Source: Candidatus Koribacter versatilis Ellin345 (GTDB lineage Bacteria > Acidobacteriota > Terriglobia > Terriglobales > Acidobacteriaceae). From it: 64,000 nt of DNA. The notes below the pieces were generated by a model. The model was given only the letters and a program-made list of their open reading frames with translations, had not been told where the DNA came from and did not search any database. Numbering within the stretch: position 1 is the first letter of the stretch; every line of letters starts with the position of its first letter. Position numbers and translations under genes: made by a program. Location of the stretch: assembly GCF_000014005.1 (NCBI RefSeq), contig NC_008009.1, positions 1 to 64,000 of the forward strand. The letters are read 5' to 3'. This document shows positions 19,937 to 27,675 of the stretch, in pieces.

Positions 19937-20291
19937 TCTTCACATACGCGATCACGAACAACAACCCAAACATCGGATCCACGAGTGACGGCGCGAGGCT
20001 GTTCTTCGCGATGCGTCCTTGCAGGTAGAGAAGAATGCACGGCCCGGTGTAAATGACCTTCTCGAGGACCGTGACGAGCATGATCGGACGGTAGCGGATG
20101 GGATCGCTGGCGATGACGAGAAACAAGACCTGGAAGAGCAGCGCGACGCCGACGAACCCGCAGTAGAACTCGGGATGAGTGATAGGCGGAGGGGCGTCGT
20201 GGCCGATGCGATCGAAGAGGAAATAGAGTGGCGTGACGACGAGGAAGCCGTAGATTGCGGCGATGAGGTAGGTGCTTTTGGCGAATCTCAT
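19887..20291 (-). CDS. Four-TM membrane protein, unknown
   Basis: A 134-residue protein with four hydrophobic stretches (residues about 8-27, 43-62, 70-90 and 105-120). It resembles small uncharacterised bacterial membrane proteins of about 130 residues, but I cannot name the family. It converges on the methyltransferase gene with a 50-bp tail overlap. Confidence 0.6.
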   Translation of the reverse strand: MRFAKSTYLIAAIYGFLVVTPLYFLFDRIGHDAPPPITHPEFYCGFVGVALLFQVLFLVIASDPIRYRPIMLVTVLEKVIYTGPCILLYLQGRIAKNSLAPSLVDPMFGLLFVIAYVKTNPAVLSAQARGSSSR

Positions 20292-20360
20292 GGCTAGAAG
20301 CTAAGATTCTGCGTGGTTTATCCGCGATTCGGCGAATCTCTTCGAGCGTTGCCGCCCGGA

Positions 20361-20390
20361 TTGACTCCCGCCTGTTGAAAACGTTACAAT
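20361..20390 (+). promoter_or_regulatory. Sigma-70 type promoter of rplU-rpmA
   Basis: TTGACT (20361-20366) and TACAAT (20385-20390) are separated by 18 bases. This is the best promoter match in the window and is placed before the ribosomal protein genes. Confidence 0.7.
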
Positions 20391-20396
20391 CACATG

Positions 20397-20558
20397 GTTT
20401 GCCTGTACTTTCGCGTCCTTCCTAGGACACCCCGGAATGGTTGGGCCTCTCGGCCCCGCAAGGTTGTATCGGGGGAGTGCAAGCGCATAAAGTTCGTTTC
20501 TCGTAGCTCCACGTGCCGTTGCCCGTGTGCGCGGGAGCGTTAAGTTTCGGAGGCATCT
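20397..20558 (+). promoter_or_regulatory. Structured rplU mRNA leader
   Basis: About 160 bases separate the likely transcription start from the rplU ATG. The leader can form several GC-rich hairpins (for example GGGCCTCTCGGCCC near 20445). L21 leaders regulate translation in other bacteria; whether this one does is inference. Confidence 0.35.
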
Positions 20559-20954
20559 ATGTACGCGGTCATCCGCGCCGGGTCAAAGCAGTTTCGCGTC
20601 TCGCCCGGAGACGTTATCAAAGTCGATTCGGCTCCGCACTCGGAGTCGGGCAAGCTGGAAATCGCCGATGTGCTCGCAGTGAGCAACGGCCAAGGCAAGT
20701 TTGGCAGCCCGGAAAACGCTACCGTCACGGCCGAAATTCTCGGCGATGGACGCGGCGACAAGATCCTGGTCTTCCACTACAAGCGCAAGAAGCAGTACAA
20801 GAAGCTCCAGGGACATCGCCAAGGCTTCACGGCGCTGAAGATTACCGAGATCAATGTGGACGGCGAGAAGTTCACGATTGACGACATGCCGAAGAAGGAA
20901 GCTGCCCCGGCGAAGGCGCGCCGTTCGACAAAGAAAGCCGCAGCGGCTGAGTAA
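20559..20954 (+). CDS. rplU: 50S ribosomal protein L21 with basic C-terminal tail
   Basis: L21 binds 23S rRNA in the large subunit. The first about 105 residues follow the family (MYAVIRAGSKQFRVSPGD, then KILVFHYKRKKQYKKLQGHRQ, the rRNA-contact region). The last about 25 residues are a Lys/Ala-rich extension (KARRSTKKAAAAE) beyond the usual length of about 103. GGAGG precedes ATG 20559. rpmA follows after 11 bases, the universal L21-L27 pair. Confidence 0.96.
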   Translation: MYAVIRAGSKQFRVSPGDVIKVDSAPHSESGKLEIADVLAVSNGQGKFGSPENATVTAEILGDGRGDKILVFHYKRKKQYKKLQGHRQGFTALKITEINVDGEKFTIDDMPKKEAAPAKARRSTKKAAAAE

Positions 20955-20965
20955 AGGATTAAGCG

Positions 20966-21226
20966 ATGGCACATAAAAAAGGTTTAGGCAGCTCTCGAAA
21001 CGGCCGCGACTCGAATGCCCAGCGGTTGGGCGTGAAGGCGTTTGGCGGCGAAACCGTGACCGGCGGGACGATCATCGTTCGTCAGCGCGGCACCCGCATT
21101 AAGCCGGGCCTGAATGTCGGCCGCGGCAAAGACGACACGCTCTTTGCGAAGGCCGATGGCCGCGTCGAGTTCAAGGATCGCGGGAACCTCGGGCGGTTCG
21201 TCAGCATCGTTCCGGCTAAGGCGTAG
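20966..21226 (+). CDS. rpmA: 50S ribosomal protein L27
   Basis: L27 sits near the peptidyl transferase centre. The 86 residues are canonical from [16 protein letters not shown] through [24 protein letters not shown]. There is no N-terminal cleavage extension of the Firmicutes type. It is cotranscribed with rplU and ends before a terminator. Confidence 0.97.
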   Translation: MAHKKGLGSSRNGRDSNAQRLGVKAFGGETVTGGTIIVRQRGTRIKPGLNVGRGKDDTLFAKADGRVEFKDRGNLGRFVSIVPAKA

Positions 21227-21279
21227 TTTTTTCCCACGTCCTGAAAGACGCGTGACGTGGGGCACCCGCTTAGAGAATG

Positions 21280-21305
21280 GGCCTCGCTGCGGCGAGGCCT
21301 TTTCG
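21280..21305 (+). terminator. Terminator after rpmA
   Basis: GGCCTCGC pairs with GCGAGGCC around TGCG, followed by TTTTCG. It separates L21-L27 from obg, though readthrough is possible because obg lies only 22 bases further. Confidence 0.75.
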
Positions 21306-21327
21306 TTTGCAATAATGTTGAGAGCCG

Positions 21328-22425
21328 ATGTTCGTTGATGAAGCCAAAATTCGAGTGAAGGCCGGGAACGGCGGGAATGGTATTGTCGCCTTCCGCCGCG
21401 AGAAGTTCGTGCCCCGTGGTGGTCCGTGGGGCGGCGACGGCGGCCGCGGTGGCGACGTCATAATGGAATCGAGCGAGCGCCACAACACGCTCGTACACTT
21501 CCGCTTCAATCCCGAATACAAGGCCGAGCGCGGACGCCATGGCGAAGGTGCCAACAAAACCGGCCGCGAGGGCGTAGACGTCCTGTTGAAAGTTCCCGTC
21601 GGCACGCTGGTGTACGACGACGAAACCGGCGAGTTGCTGCACGAGTTCGTTCACCCTGACGAGCGGATTATCATCGCCCGCGGCGGACGCGGCGGACGCG
21701 GCAACGCTCAATTCGCCACTCCGACGCATCAGGCGCCGCGCGAGTCCGAAGACGGCAAGATTGGTGATGAGAAGTTCCTGCGGCTTGAGTTGAAACTGCT
21801 GGCGGACGTTGGGCTGGTGGGTTATCCCAACGCCGGCAAGAGCACGCTGATTTCGCGCATTTCTTCGGCGCGGCCGAAGATCGCAGACTATCCGTTTACG
21901 ACGTTGCAGCCGAACCTCGGTGTAGTGGTCGTCGGGGAGATGCCGCATGAACAGAGCTACGTGGTTGCCGACATCCCGGGATTGATCGAAGGCGCGAGCC
22001 TTGGAGCGGGCTTGGGTATGCAGTTCCTCCGTCACGTGGAGCGCACGCGATTGATCGCGCACCTGGTGGATGTGTCGGACGCGAGTGGGCGGCCGGATCC
22101 AGTGCAGGATTACAAGGTCATCACCAAAGAACTCGCAAGCTTCGGCTCGGGGATCGAGAAGAAACCGACGATCATTGTCGCGACGAAGATCGATGTCGCA
22201 AACCCCGACAAGCTGAAGAAGCTCACCACTTTCGCCAAGCGCAGCAAGAAAGCATTCTTCGCGATTTCCGCCGTGACCGGCGAAGGCATCGAGCCGCTGA
22301 AATGGGAGATGGCGAAGCGCGTGGAGGCGATCCGCGCGAAGGCACAAGATCCGGTTGAGGAAGCGGATGAGATCGAAGCGCCGAAGAAGAAGCGGCGTGC
22401 TCCGGCACGAAAGTCGGTGCGATGA
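21328..22425 (+). CDS. obg: Obg GTPase (ribosome assembly)
   Basis: Obg is an essential GTPase that helps assemble the 50S subunit. The N-terminal glycine-rich Obg fold is clear ([32 protein letters not shown]). The G domain has GYPNAGKST near residues 166-174, [10 protein letters not shown] and TKID. The C-terminal OCT domain is absent; in its place is a short Glu then Lys/Arg-rich tail ([14 protein letters not shown]). At 365 residues this is a typical short Obg. Its stop overlaps the nadD start (ATGA). Confidence 0.96.
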
Positions 22426-23198
22426 ACGTTGCGCTCTTCGGCGGCACCTACGATCCGATCCATCTAGGACATTTGGCGGTAGCGCGCGCCGCAGCCGAGC
22501 GCTTCAATCTGAAACAGATTCATTTCGTCCCGGCGTATATTCCGCCGCACAAGCAGAAGCAGGCGATTTCTAGCTTCGGCCATCGGTACACCATGATTTC
22601 GCTGGCGACCGCGGGGGATCCGCGGTTTATTCCGTCATTGCTGGAATCGCCGGATGCAATTCAGCGATCGGGACTCGACGCGAGCTATTCGTTCGATACC
22701 GTGCGGCGGATGAAGTCGCGGCTGAAGAAGGGCGACAAGCTGTACTTCCTGATCGGCATGGATGCCTTCGCCGATATTGCGAAGTGGCGCAATCCGGTGG
22801 AAGTTTTGCGGGAGTGCGAGTTCATTGTCGCCAACCGGCCGGGGTATTCACTCGCCGATGTTGTAAAGTCTTTGCCCAAGGAATTGCAGCCCACGGCGGA
22901 GGGGACTCGTCCCATAGAACGCGAAAAACCGCGGGGGGCGTTGAAACTGGAGGGTGCGACAATTCATCTGCTGGAAGATGTGAACGAGCCGGTTTCGTCC
23001 ACGGAGATTCGGCTGGCGGTTGGAAAGCGCGGGCAAGCTTTAGAGCTTTTGGTAGGGGATGCCGTCGCAGATTACATCCGCAAACTCTATCTATACAAGC
23101 CCACCGAGCCGGTGCAAGATGAGGCCGGTAAGCAGAAATCCGGCCTAAAAGACCGTGGAGGGCTGCATGTGGTGGGCGGCCGGGAACATCAGGACTAA
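22422..23198 (+). CDS. nadD: Nicotinate-nucleotide adenylyltransferase
   Basis: NadD adenylates nicotinate mononucleotide in NAD synthesis. The nucleotidyltransferase signature [12 protein letters not shown] lies at residues 7-18 and the second motif VSSTEIR near 193. At 258 residues it is longer than the usual 190-220 because of an internal loop (about 150-175) and a polar C-terminal tail. The start overlaps the obg stop by four bases, so translation is coupled. rsfS follows, as in many bacteria. Confidence 0.93.
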
Positions 23199-23234
23199 AA
23201 GAAATCAGGGCGAAAAGAGTACGCCGCGAGGTTT

Positions 23235-23726
23235 ATGAGCAAATCTGAAAGTCGTAAAGCTGTTGCACTTGCGGTTTCTGCCGCACAGGAGAAAAAGGCG
23301 GAGAACATCGCTATTCTTGAGCTCGATAAGAGCTCGAGCGGGTTTACCGATTATTTCGTTATCTGCACCGGTAGCAACCCGCGGCAGCTACAAGCCATCT
23401 CCGATGAGGTAGACCAGAAGCTCTCCTCGATTGGTCAGGAGCCCCGGCACGTGGAGGGCTATAACCAGGCGGAGTGGGTGCTGATGGACTATGTGGATTT
23501 CGTCGTCCACATTTTCAGCGAGAACGCGCGCAAGTTTTACGACCTGGAGCGGCTGTGGAAGTCCGCCAAACATCTTTCCCCGGAAGACCTGAGCAAGCCC
23601 TCGGAACGGACCCCGGCCAAATCGCGACCGGCAGCCAAGAAAACGGCGGTACGCAAGAGCGCGCCAGCAGTAAAGAAGCCGCGCAAGACCGCCGCGAAGA
23701 AAGCGACCAAGCGCACCCGCGGTTGA
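23235..23726 (+). CDS. rsfS: Ribosomal silencing factor RsfS with basic tail
   Basis: RsfS binds L14 and blocks subunit joining when nutrients are scarce. Residues about 1-112 match the family (DYFVICTGSNPRQLQAI, then HVEGYNQAEWVLMDYVDFVVHIF). The remaining about 50 residues are a Lys/Ala/Pro-rich extension (for example AKKTAVRKSAPAVKKPRK) that the core family lacks. It lies in the obg-nadD-rsfS order and is followed 11 bases later by the AAA+ activator. Confidence 0.94.
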   Translation: MSKSESRKAVALAVSAAQEKKAENIAILELDKSSSGFTDYFVICTGSNPRQLQAISDEVDQKLSSIGQEPRHVEGYNQAEWVLMDYVDFVVHIFSENARKFYDLERLWKSAKHLSPEDLSKPSERTPAKSRPAAKKTAVRKSAPAVKKPRKTAAKKATKRTRG

Positions 23727-23737
23727 ACGACAACACA

Positions 23738-24697
23738 ATGAGCGAACAGGGCGCAGCCTCGGCGAAAGCGGCAGAGAGCAGCGCCCTTTCTGCTTATGTG
23801 GCGGTGGATGCGGCGTCGAAGAGGCTCGTCGAGCAGATCAAGCGCGTAGCGCAGAGCGCCGCGACCGTGCTGGTGCGCGGCGAGAACGGCGTTGGCAAAG
23901 ATCTTGTTGCGTCGCTGCTGCACTACCTGGGACCTAATCGCGATGAGCCGATGGTGAAGATCGACTGCGCGAGCCTGCCGCACGAACTCATCGAAAGCGA
24001 ACTCTTCGGTTACGAGAAGGGCGCGTTCACCGGCGCTACGCACCAGAAACGCGGGCGCCTGGAACTGGCCGGCAATGGCACGCTGATCCTCGATGAGATC
24101 GCGGCGTTGACGATGCCGATGCAGGCGAAGCTGCTGCGCGTGATCGAACAGAAAGAGTTCGAGCGCCTCGGTGGCGAGAAGACGATTAAAGTCCATGCGC
24201 GCATTCTTGCCCTGACGAATGTGGACCTGGAACGCGCGGTGGCGCGGCGATCGTTTCGCGAAGATCTTTACTACCGCCTGAGCGTGATTCCGCTTGTGGT
24301 GCCACCTCTGCGGGAACGGCGCGACGACATCCAGCCGCTGGCGGAACACTTCCTTTCACAACTCGCGCAGGTGCATCGGCGACCGAAGCCAGTGTTTACG
24401 GCGGGAGCGTTGGAGGCATTGCTGAGCTTCAGCTATCCCGGCAATGTTCGCCAGCTGCGCAATATTCTCGAGCGCGTGGTGGTTATGAGCACCGGCCCGG
24501 AGATCCATGAAGATGATCTGCCAAGCTTCGTGCGCCAAGCCACCGGGCGTCCGATGATGACGCTGGAAGAGTTGGAGCGCAGCTACATCGCCGAAGTGCT
24601 CGACGCGACGCGCGGAAAGAAGTCGAAGGCCGCGGAGATTTTGGGGATCAGTCGGAAGACGCTGCTGGAGAAGCGGAAGCGGTACGGGCTGGATTGA
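23738..24697 (+). CDS. Sigma-54 dependent AAA+ transcriptional activator without a receiver domain
   Basis: The protein has a central AAA+ domain and a C-terminal Fis-type helix-turn-helix. Walker A is GENGVGKD near residue 50, the sigma-54 contact loop is EKGAFTGAT near 92-100, Walker B is LILDEI near 120 and the arginine-finger region is FREDLYYRLSVIPLVVPPLRER. The HTH is KSKAAEILGISRKTLLEKRKRYGL. Only about 30 residues precede the AAA+ domain, so no receiver or PAS sensor is present and control must come from elsewhere. ATG 23738 is 11 bases after rsfS; an in-frame ORF from 23474 runs in another frame over rsfS and is not the start. Length is 319 residues. Confidence 0.9.
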   Translation: MSEQGAASAKAAESSALSAYVAVDAASKRLVEQIKRVAQSAATVLVRGENGVGKDLVASLLHYLGPNRDEPMVKIDCASLPHELIESELFGYEKGAFTGATHQKRGRLELAGNGTLILDEIAALTMPMQAKLLRVIEQKEFERLGGEKTIKVHARILALTNVDLERAVARRSFREDLYYRLSVIPLVVPPLRERRDDIQPLAEHFLSQLAQVHRRPKPVFTAGALEALLSFSYPGNVRQLRNILERVVVMSTGPEIHEDDLPSFVRQATGRPMMTLEELERSYIAEVLDATRGKKSKAAEILGISRKTLLEKRKRYGLD

Positions 24698-24742
24698 CGC
24701 CTCAGTATCTCTCCTGCGAATTTGCCTTATGATTGTCCGCAC

Positions 24743-25183
24743 ATGAAGCTCCGCGTTGTGTGGATCGGCAAGACCAAAGAATCCGCCATCCAAACCCTTA
24801 CCGGCGAATATCTCAAGCGGCTGTCGCGTTACGTCGCGACGGAGGGGCTTGAGATTGGCTCGGAAGAAGCACTGCTCAAGTTGAAGGACCGACCGGGGCG
24901 GACCGCTCCCGTGCTTGTTCTGATGGATGAGCGCGGCAAGCAGGTGGGATCCGAAGAGCTAGCTAATTTTCTTGGCTATCATCGCGACCAGGGTGTGCAG
25001 GACCTGATTTTTGCGATTGGGCCTTCTGACGGCTGGCAGAAAGAAACGCTAAAATCCGCCACCCAAGTCCTCTCGATGGGCAAAATGACCCTGCCGCACG
25101 AGCTTGCCCGGGTGGTGCTGCTGGAGCAGCTTTACCGGGGCTACACCATTCTTACGGGACATCCTTACCACGGTGGACACTGA
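24743..25183 (+). CDS. rlmH: 23S rRNA (pseudouridine1915-N3)-methyltransferase RlmH
   Basis: RlmH is a SPOUT (knotted) methyltransferase acting on helix 69 of 23S rRNA. The 146 residues match the family: MKLRVVWIGKTKE at the start, FAIGPSDGW in the SAM site, and MTLPHELARVVLLEQLYRGYTI with HPYHGGH at the end. The stop overlaps the next start (TGATG). Its location after rsfS agrees with the rsfS-rlmH association seen widely, here interrupted by the AAA+ gene. Confidence 0.95.
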   Translation: MKLRVVWIGKTKESAIQTLTGEYLKRLSRYVATEGLEIGSEEALLKLKDRPGRTAPVLVLMDERGKQVGSEELANFLGYHRDQGVQDLIFAIGPSDGWQKETLKSATQVLSMGKMTLPHELARVVLLEQLYRGYTILTGHPYHGGH

Positions 25184-25749
25184 TGCTATCCCTGACGCGG
25201 ATTTGGCGGCGGATTGGTCTTGACGGCCTGGAGCACATCACGCTTCAGGAAGTGCCGGGTGGCTATGTTGCGGATTCGGTGCTCTCGGTGGAAGCCGATC
25301 TCGGCGGCGTGACATGCGAGTATCACTTCGATCTTGATGCGCGCTGGCGGACAAAGACATTCACGCTGAAGCAGCATCAATCCGGAGAAGACCGGACACT
25401 GCGGATTGAGCGCGTTCACGAGAGCGAGTGGAAGGTGGATGGCGCTGATCGGCCGGATCTCAGCGGCTGCCTCGATCTGGACCTGACGGTCTCGCCATTT
25501 ACGAACACGCTGGCGATTCGTCAGCTTGCGCTTGCGCCGAATGAGGCGAAGGAACTGAATGCGGTGTACGTGAAGATTCCACAGTTGGAAGTCGTTCTGG
25601 CGCGGCAGCGGTATCAGCGGCTGGATGCGAACGAGCCGCCACGGCGGTTCTTGTATTCCGGGCTCGATACCGGATTCATTCAAGAGATTACGGTGGATGA
25701 GCACGCGCTCGTCGAAGGCTATCCCCGTTTCGCCGAGCGCGTTGCCTGA
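25183..25749 (+). CDS. Putative glycolipid-binding family protein (PF06475-like)
   Basis: A 188-residue cytoplasmic protein. The pattern DGADRPDLSGCLDLDLTVSPFTNTLAIRQL followed by AYVKIPQLEV and QRYQRL, with a C-terminal VDEHALVEGYPRF, is what I remember of the family labelled putative glycolipid-binding (formerly DUF1089). That label is itself weakly supported. Its start overlaps the rlmH stop, so it is translated with rlmH. The function is not established. Confidence 0.7.
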   Translation: MLSLTRIWRRIGLDGLEHITLQEVPGGYVADSVLSVEADLGGVTCEYHFDLDARWRTKTFTLKQHQSGEDRTLRIERVHESEWKVDGADRPDLSGCLDLDLTVSPFTNTLAIRQLALAPNEAKELNAVYVKIPQLEVVLARQRYQRLDANEPPRRFLYSGLDTGFIQEITVDEHALVEGYPRFAERVA

Positions 25750-25750
25750 G

Positions 25751-26500
25751 TTATACGCGGATTCCGCCACCCGCGAGAATCGTTTCACCCGTTACCCAAC
25801 CCGAGTCTCCCGAGGCGAGGAACAATGCGACTTTGGCAATGTCGTCCGGCTGGCCTACGCGGCCGAGCGGCGTTCTTAAGACCGAAGACTTGGAGAGGTC
25901 TTCTTCGTAACCCGACGCCTGCACACCTTCGGTGATCGTGAATCCCGGCGAGAGCGAGTTCACGCGGATCTTCTTCGGACCCAATTCTTGGGCCAGCACG
26001 CGCGAGATCACATCCACAGCGCCTTTGGTCGCGCTGTAGACCGCGCTGCCAGACGGCGGCGTCTTGGCAACCACCGAGCTGATATTGATGATCGAACCGC
26101 CCTCTTCGGGGATAAGCTTCACGAATTCCTGCGTGGTGAACAGCAGACCGGTGACGTTAAGGTCGAAGATCTTTTTGACGTGCGTTTCATCAATCAGTTC
26201 CAGCGGACGGAATTCGTACACGCCGGCATTGTTCACCAGGATGTCCACTTTACCGAACTGCTTCTTCGTTTCCGCCGCTAATTTCTTGGCATCTTCCGGC
26301 TTGGAGAGATCGGCGTGGATGGCTACCGCCTTGCCGCCGGCTTTCTGAATCTCGTTGACTACTTTGTCTGCACCGGCTTTGCTCGATGCGTAATTCACGA
26401 CTACGCTCGCGCCTTCGCCTGCCAATGTCTTTGCGATTGCTGCGCCGATTCCTTTCGACGCGCCCGTTACCACTGCAACTTTTCCGCTCAGCTTGCCCAT
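25751..26500 (-). CDS. Short-chain dehydrogenase/reductase
   Basis: A classical SDR of 249 residues. The NAD(P) motif TGASKGIG is at 12-19, NNAG at 90-93, the catalytic Ser near 141 (NISS) and YSATK at 155-159. The C-terminal GGGIRV is typical. An Arg/Lys after strand 2 is missing and there is NYASSK, so cofactor preference is uncertain. The gene lies downstream of an ArsR-type regulator on the same strand and a near-perfect palindrome sits in its promoter region, so it is probably the regulated target. The substrate is unknown. Confidence 0.88.
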   Translation of the reverse strand: MGKLSGKVAVVTGASKGIGAAIAKTLAGEGASVVVNYASSKAGADKVVNEIQKAGGKAVAIHADLSKPEDAKKLAAETKKQFGKVDILVNNAGVYEFRPLELIDETHVKKIFDLNVTGLLFTTQEFVKLIPEEGGSIINISSVVAKTPPSGSAVYSATKGAVDVISRVLAQELGPKKIRVNSLSPGFTITEGVQASGYEEDLSKSSVLRTPLGRVGQPDDIAKVALFLASGDSGWVTGETILAGGGIRV

Positions 26501-26525
26501 TGTCGTCGTCCTCCCACATTTCGAT

Positions 26526-26545
26526 AGTTAGATAATTGTCTAACT
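26526..26545. promoter_or_regulatory. Candidate ArsR-type operator upstream of the SDR gene
   Basis: AGTTAGATAATTGTCTAACT is an inverted repeat with seven-base perfect arms and one mismatched pair in the centre. It lies 26 bases before the SDR ATG, which suits a winged-helix repressor site. Confidence 0.65.
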
Positions 26546-26593
26546 GTCACAACGAATCAGATGAGCGCCGTGACGGAAGGATTCAGGCAAGAT

Positions 26594-26866
26594 TTAGCGG
26601 CCGATTTTCTTGAGTTCTTTCAGGTAGGCCTTCCAGGCAGGGCGTTGCAGGCTCAGATACACGTACTTGGATTCCTTACGAACTTCGACAAGTCCGGCGG
26701 ACTCAAGCTCTTTCAAATGGTGGGAGAGCGTTGCGGGCGTGACTTCGTGGCATTCCTTCACCGCGGCGCACGAAACCTCTTCTTCTGAGGCAATTTGCTG
26801 CAGGATCTCGAAGCGCCGGGGATCAGCCAAGGCTTTGGCGATCCGGGTGAATTGTCGTTTTTCCAT
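26594..26866 (-). CDS. ArsR family winged-helix regulator
   Basis: A 90-residue regulator: AKALADPRRFEILQQI (helix 1-2), then VTPATLSHHLKELESAGLVEVRKESKYVYLSL (recognition helix and wing). Two Cys residues (SCAAVKECHE) lie in front of the recognition helix but do not form the classic ELCVCDL metal site, so the signal may be redox or an organic ligand. The ATG at 26866 begins MEKRQFTRI; an in-frame start at 26917 adds 17 non-conserved residues. It is on the same strand as, and upstream of, the SDR gene. Confidence 0.88.
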   Translation of the reverse strand: MEKRQFTRIAKALADPRRFEILQQIASEEEVSCAAVKECHEVTPATLSHHLKELESAGLVEVRKESKYVYLSLQRPAWKAYLKELKKIGR

Positions 26867-26934
26867 AGCCGCATGATACGCCAGCGGCCTGGCGAATCGA
26901 ATCTGGCGGCGCGACATCCAATAGACAGGCGGGT

Positions 26935-26964
26935 TTGCCGGAAATACCGTAAATCCGCTAAAAT
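26935..26964 (+). promoter_or_regulatory. Candidate promoter of rpmE
   Basis: TTGCCG and TAAAAT are separated by 18 bases. The start would be about 115 bases before the rpmE ATG, leaving a leader with a possible regulatory role. Confidence 0.5.
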
Positions 26965-27087
26965 TAAGATGTTTGGATTACCCAGCCATCTCCGGTTGGG
27001 TACCCCCGGAGCACCCAGACGAACTCGTGAGTCAACCGGGTTTTACGAGGAGCACGGCGAGCCGATCAGGCAACTAGGAAAAGTTCC

Positions 27088-27312
27088 ATGAAAACAGCAA
27101 CTCATCCTTCGTATGACGAAGTCCGCGTCCAATGCGCGTGCGGCAATAGTTTCGCGACCCGCTCCACGCACAAAGGCGACATCCACGTGGAAATTTGTTC
27201 TGCCTGCCACCCATTCTTCACGGGCAAACAGAAGCTGATGGATACCGCCGGCCGAGTCGAGCGCTTCCGCCGCAAGTACGCGAAAGCGGACAAGCAAGCC
27301 GACAAACAGTAA
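27088..27312 (+). CDS. rpmE: 50S ribosomal protein L31, zinc-binding type
   Basis: The 74 residues match L31. Two pairs of cysteines (QCACGNSF and EICSACHPF) form the zinc site of the zinc-binding (C+) form, which in other bacteria is replaced by a Cys-less paralog during zinc shortage. [22 protein letters not shown] is canonical. AGGAAAAG lies upstream. A terminator follows. Confidence 0.96.
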   Translation: MKTATHPSYDEVRVQCACGNSFATRSTHKGDIHVEICSACHPFFTGKQKLMDTAGRVERFRRKYAKADKQADKQ

Positions 27313-27326
27313 GTTCGGAACACAGG

Positions 27327-27355
27327 AAGCCTCCGCGCAGGCGGAGGCTTTTCTT
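27327..27355. terminator. Bidirectional terminator between rpmE and the next gene
   Basis: AAGCCTCCGC pairs with GCGGAGGCTT around GCAG, followed by TTCTT. It serves rpmE and touches the end of the convergent membrane gene. Confidence 0.85.
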
Positions 27356-27635
27356 ATGCTTTGGCCTTTGTTTCCGTGGGCTTGTCGCCGCCGTAAAGCC
27401 AGGCCGCGATAAGCAGCGAAACGATCAGGAACAGGATTGCGTCGGATAACGACCCGAACACCTGGCCCTTGTTGTACCAGGGCTGGCCGGCGGAAAGGGC
27501 GCTATGCTGGCTCCAGCGCTGGATCCACATAAGCAACGGGTTTTCCACCGCGCGCACCATACCGGTGACAAAGTTATAAAGCAGGAAAGCGATCAACACC
27601 GCGCCAACATGGCGGTCACGTAACCAAACTCGCAT
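27354..27635 (-). CDS. Small two-TM membrane protein, unknown
   Basis: A 93-residue protein with a hydrophobic segment near residues 10-28 and another at 63-82, separated by a polar Trp/Ser-rich loop, and a charged C-terminus (KPTETKAKA). I do not recognise the family. GGAGG lies four bases before ATG 27635; an upstream start at 27695 would overlap dusB. It is divergent from dusB. Confidence 0.6.
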   Translation of the reverse strand: MRVWLRDRHVGAVLIAFLLYNFVTGMVRAVENPLLMWIQRWSQHSALSAGQPWYNKGQVFGSLSDAILFLIVSLLIAAWLYGGDKPTETKAKA

Positions 27636-27675
27636 CAGGCCTCCAAAGGAATTAGCACTAGAATAGCAAGAGACC

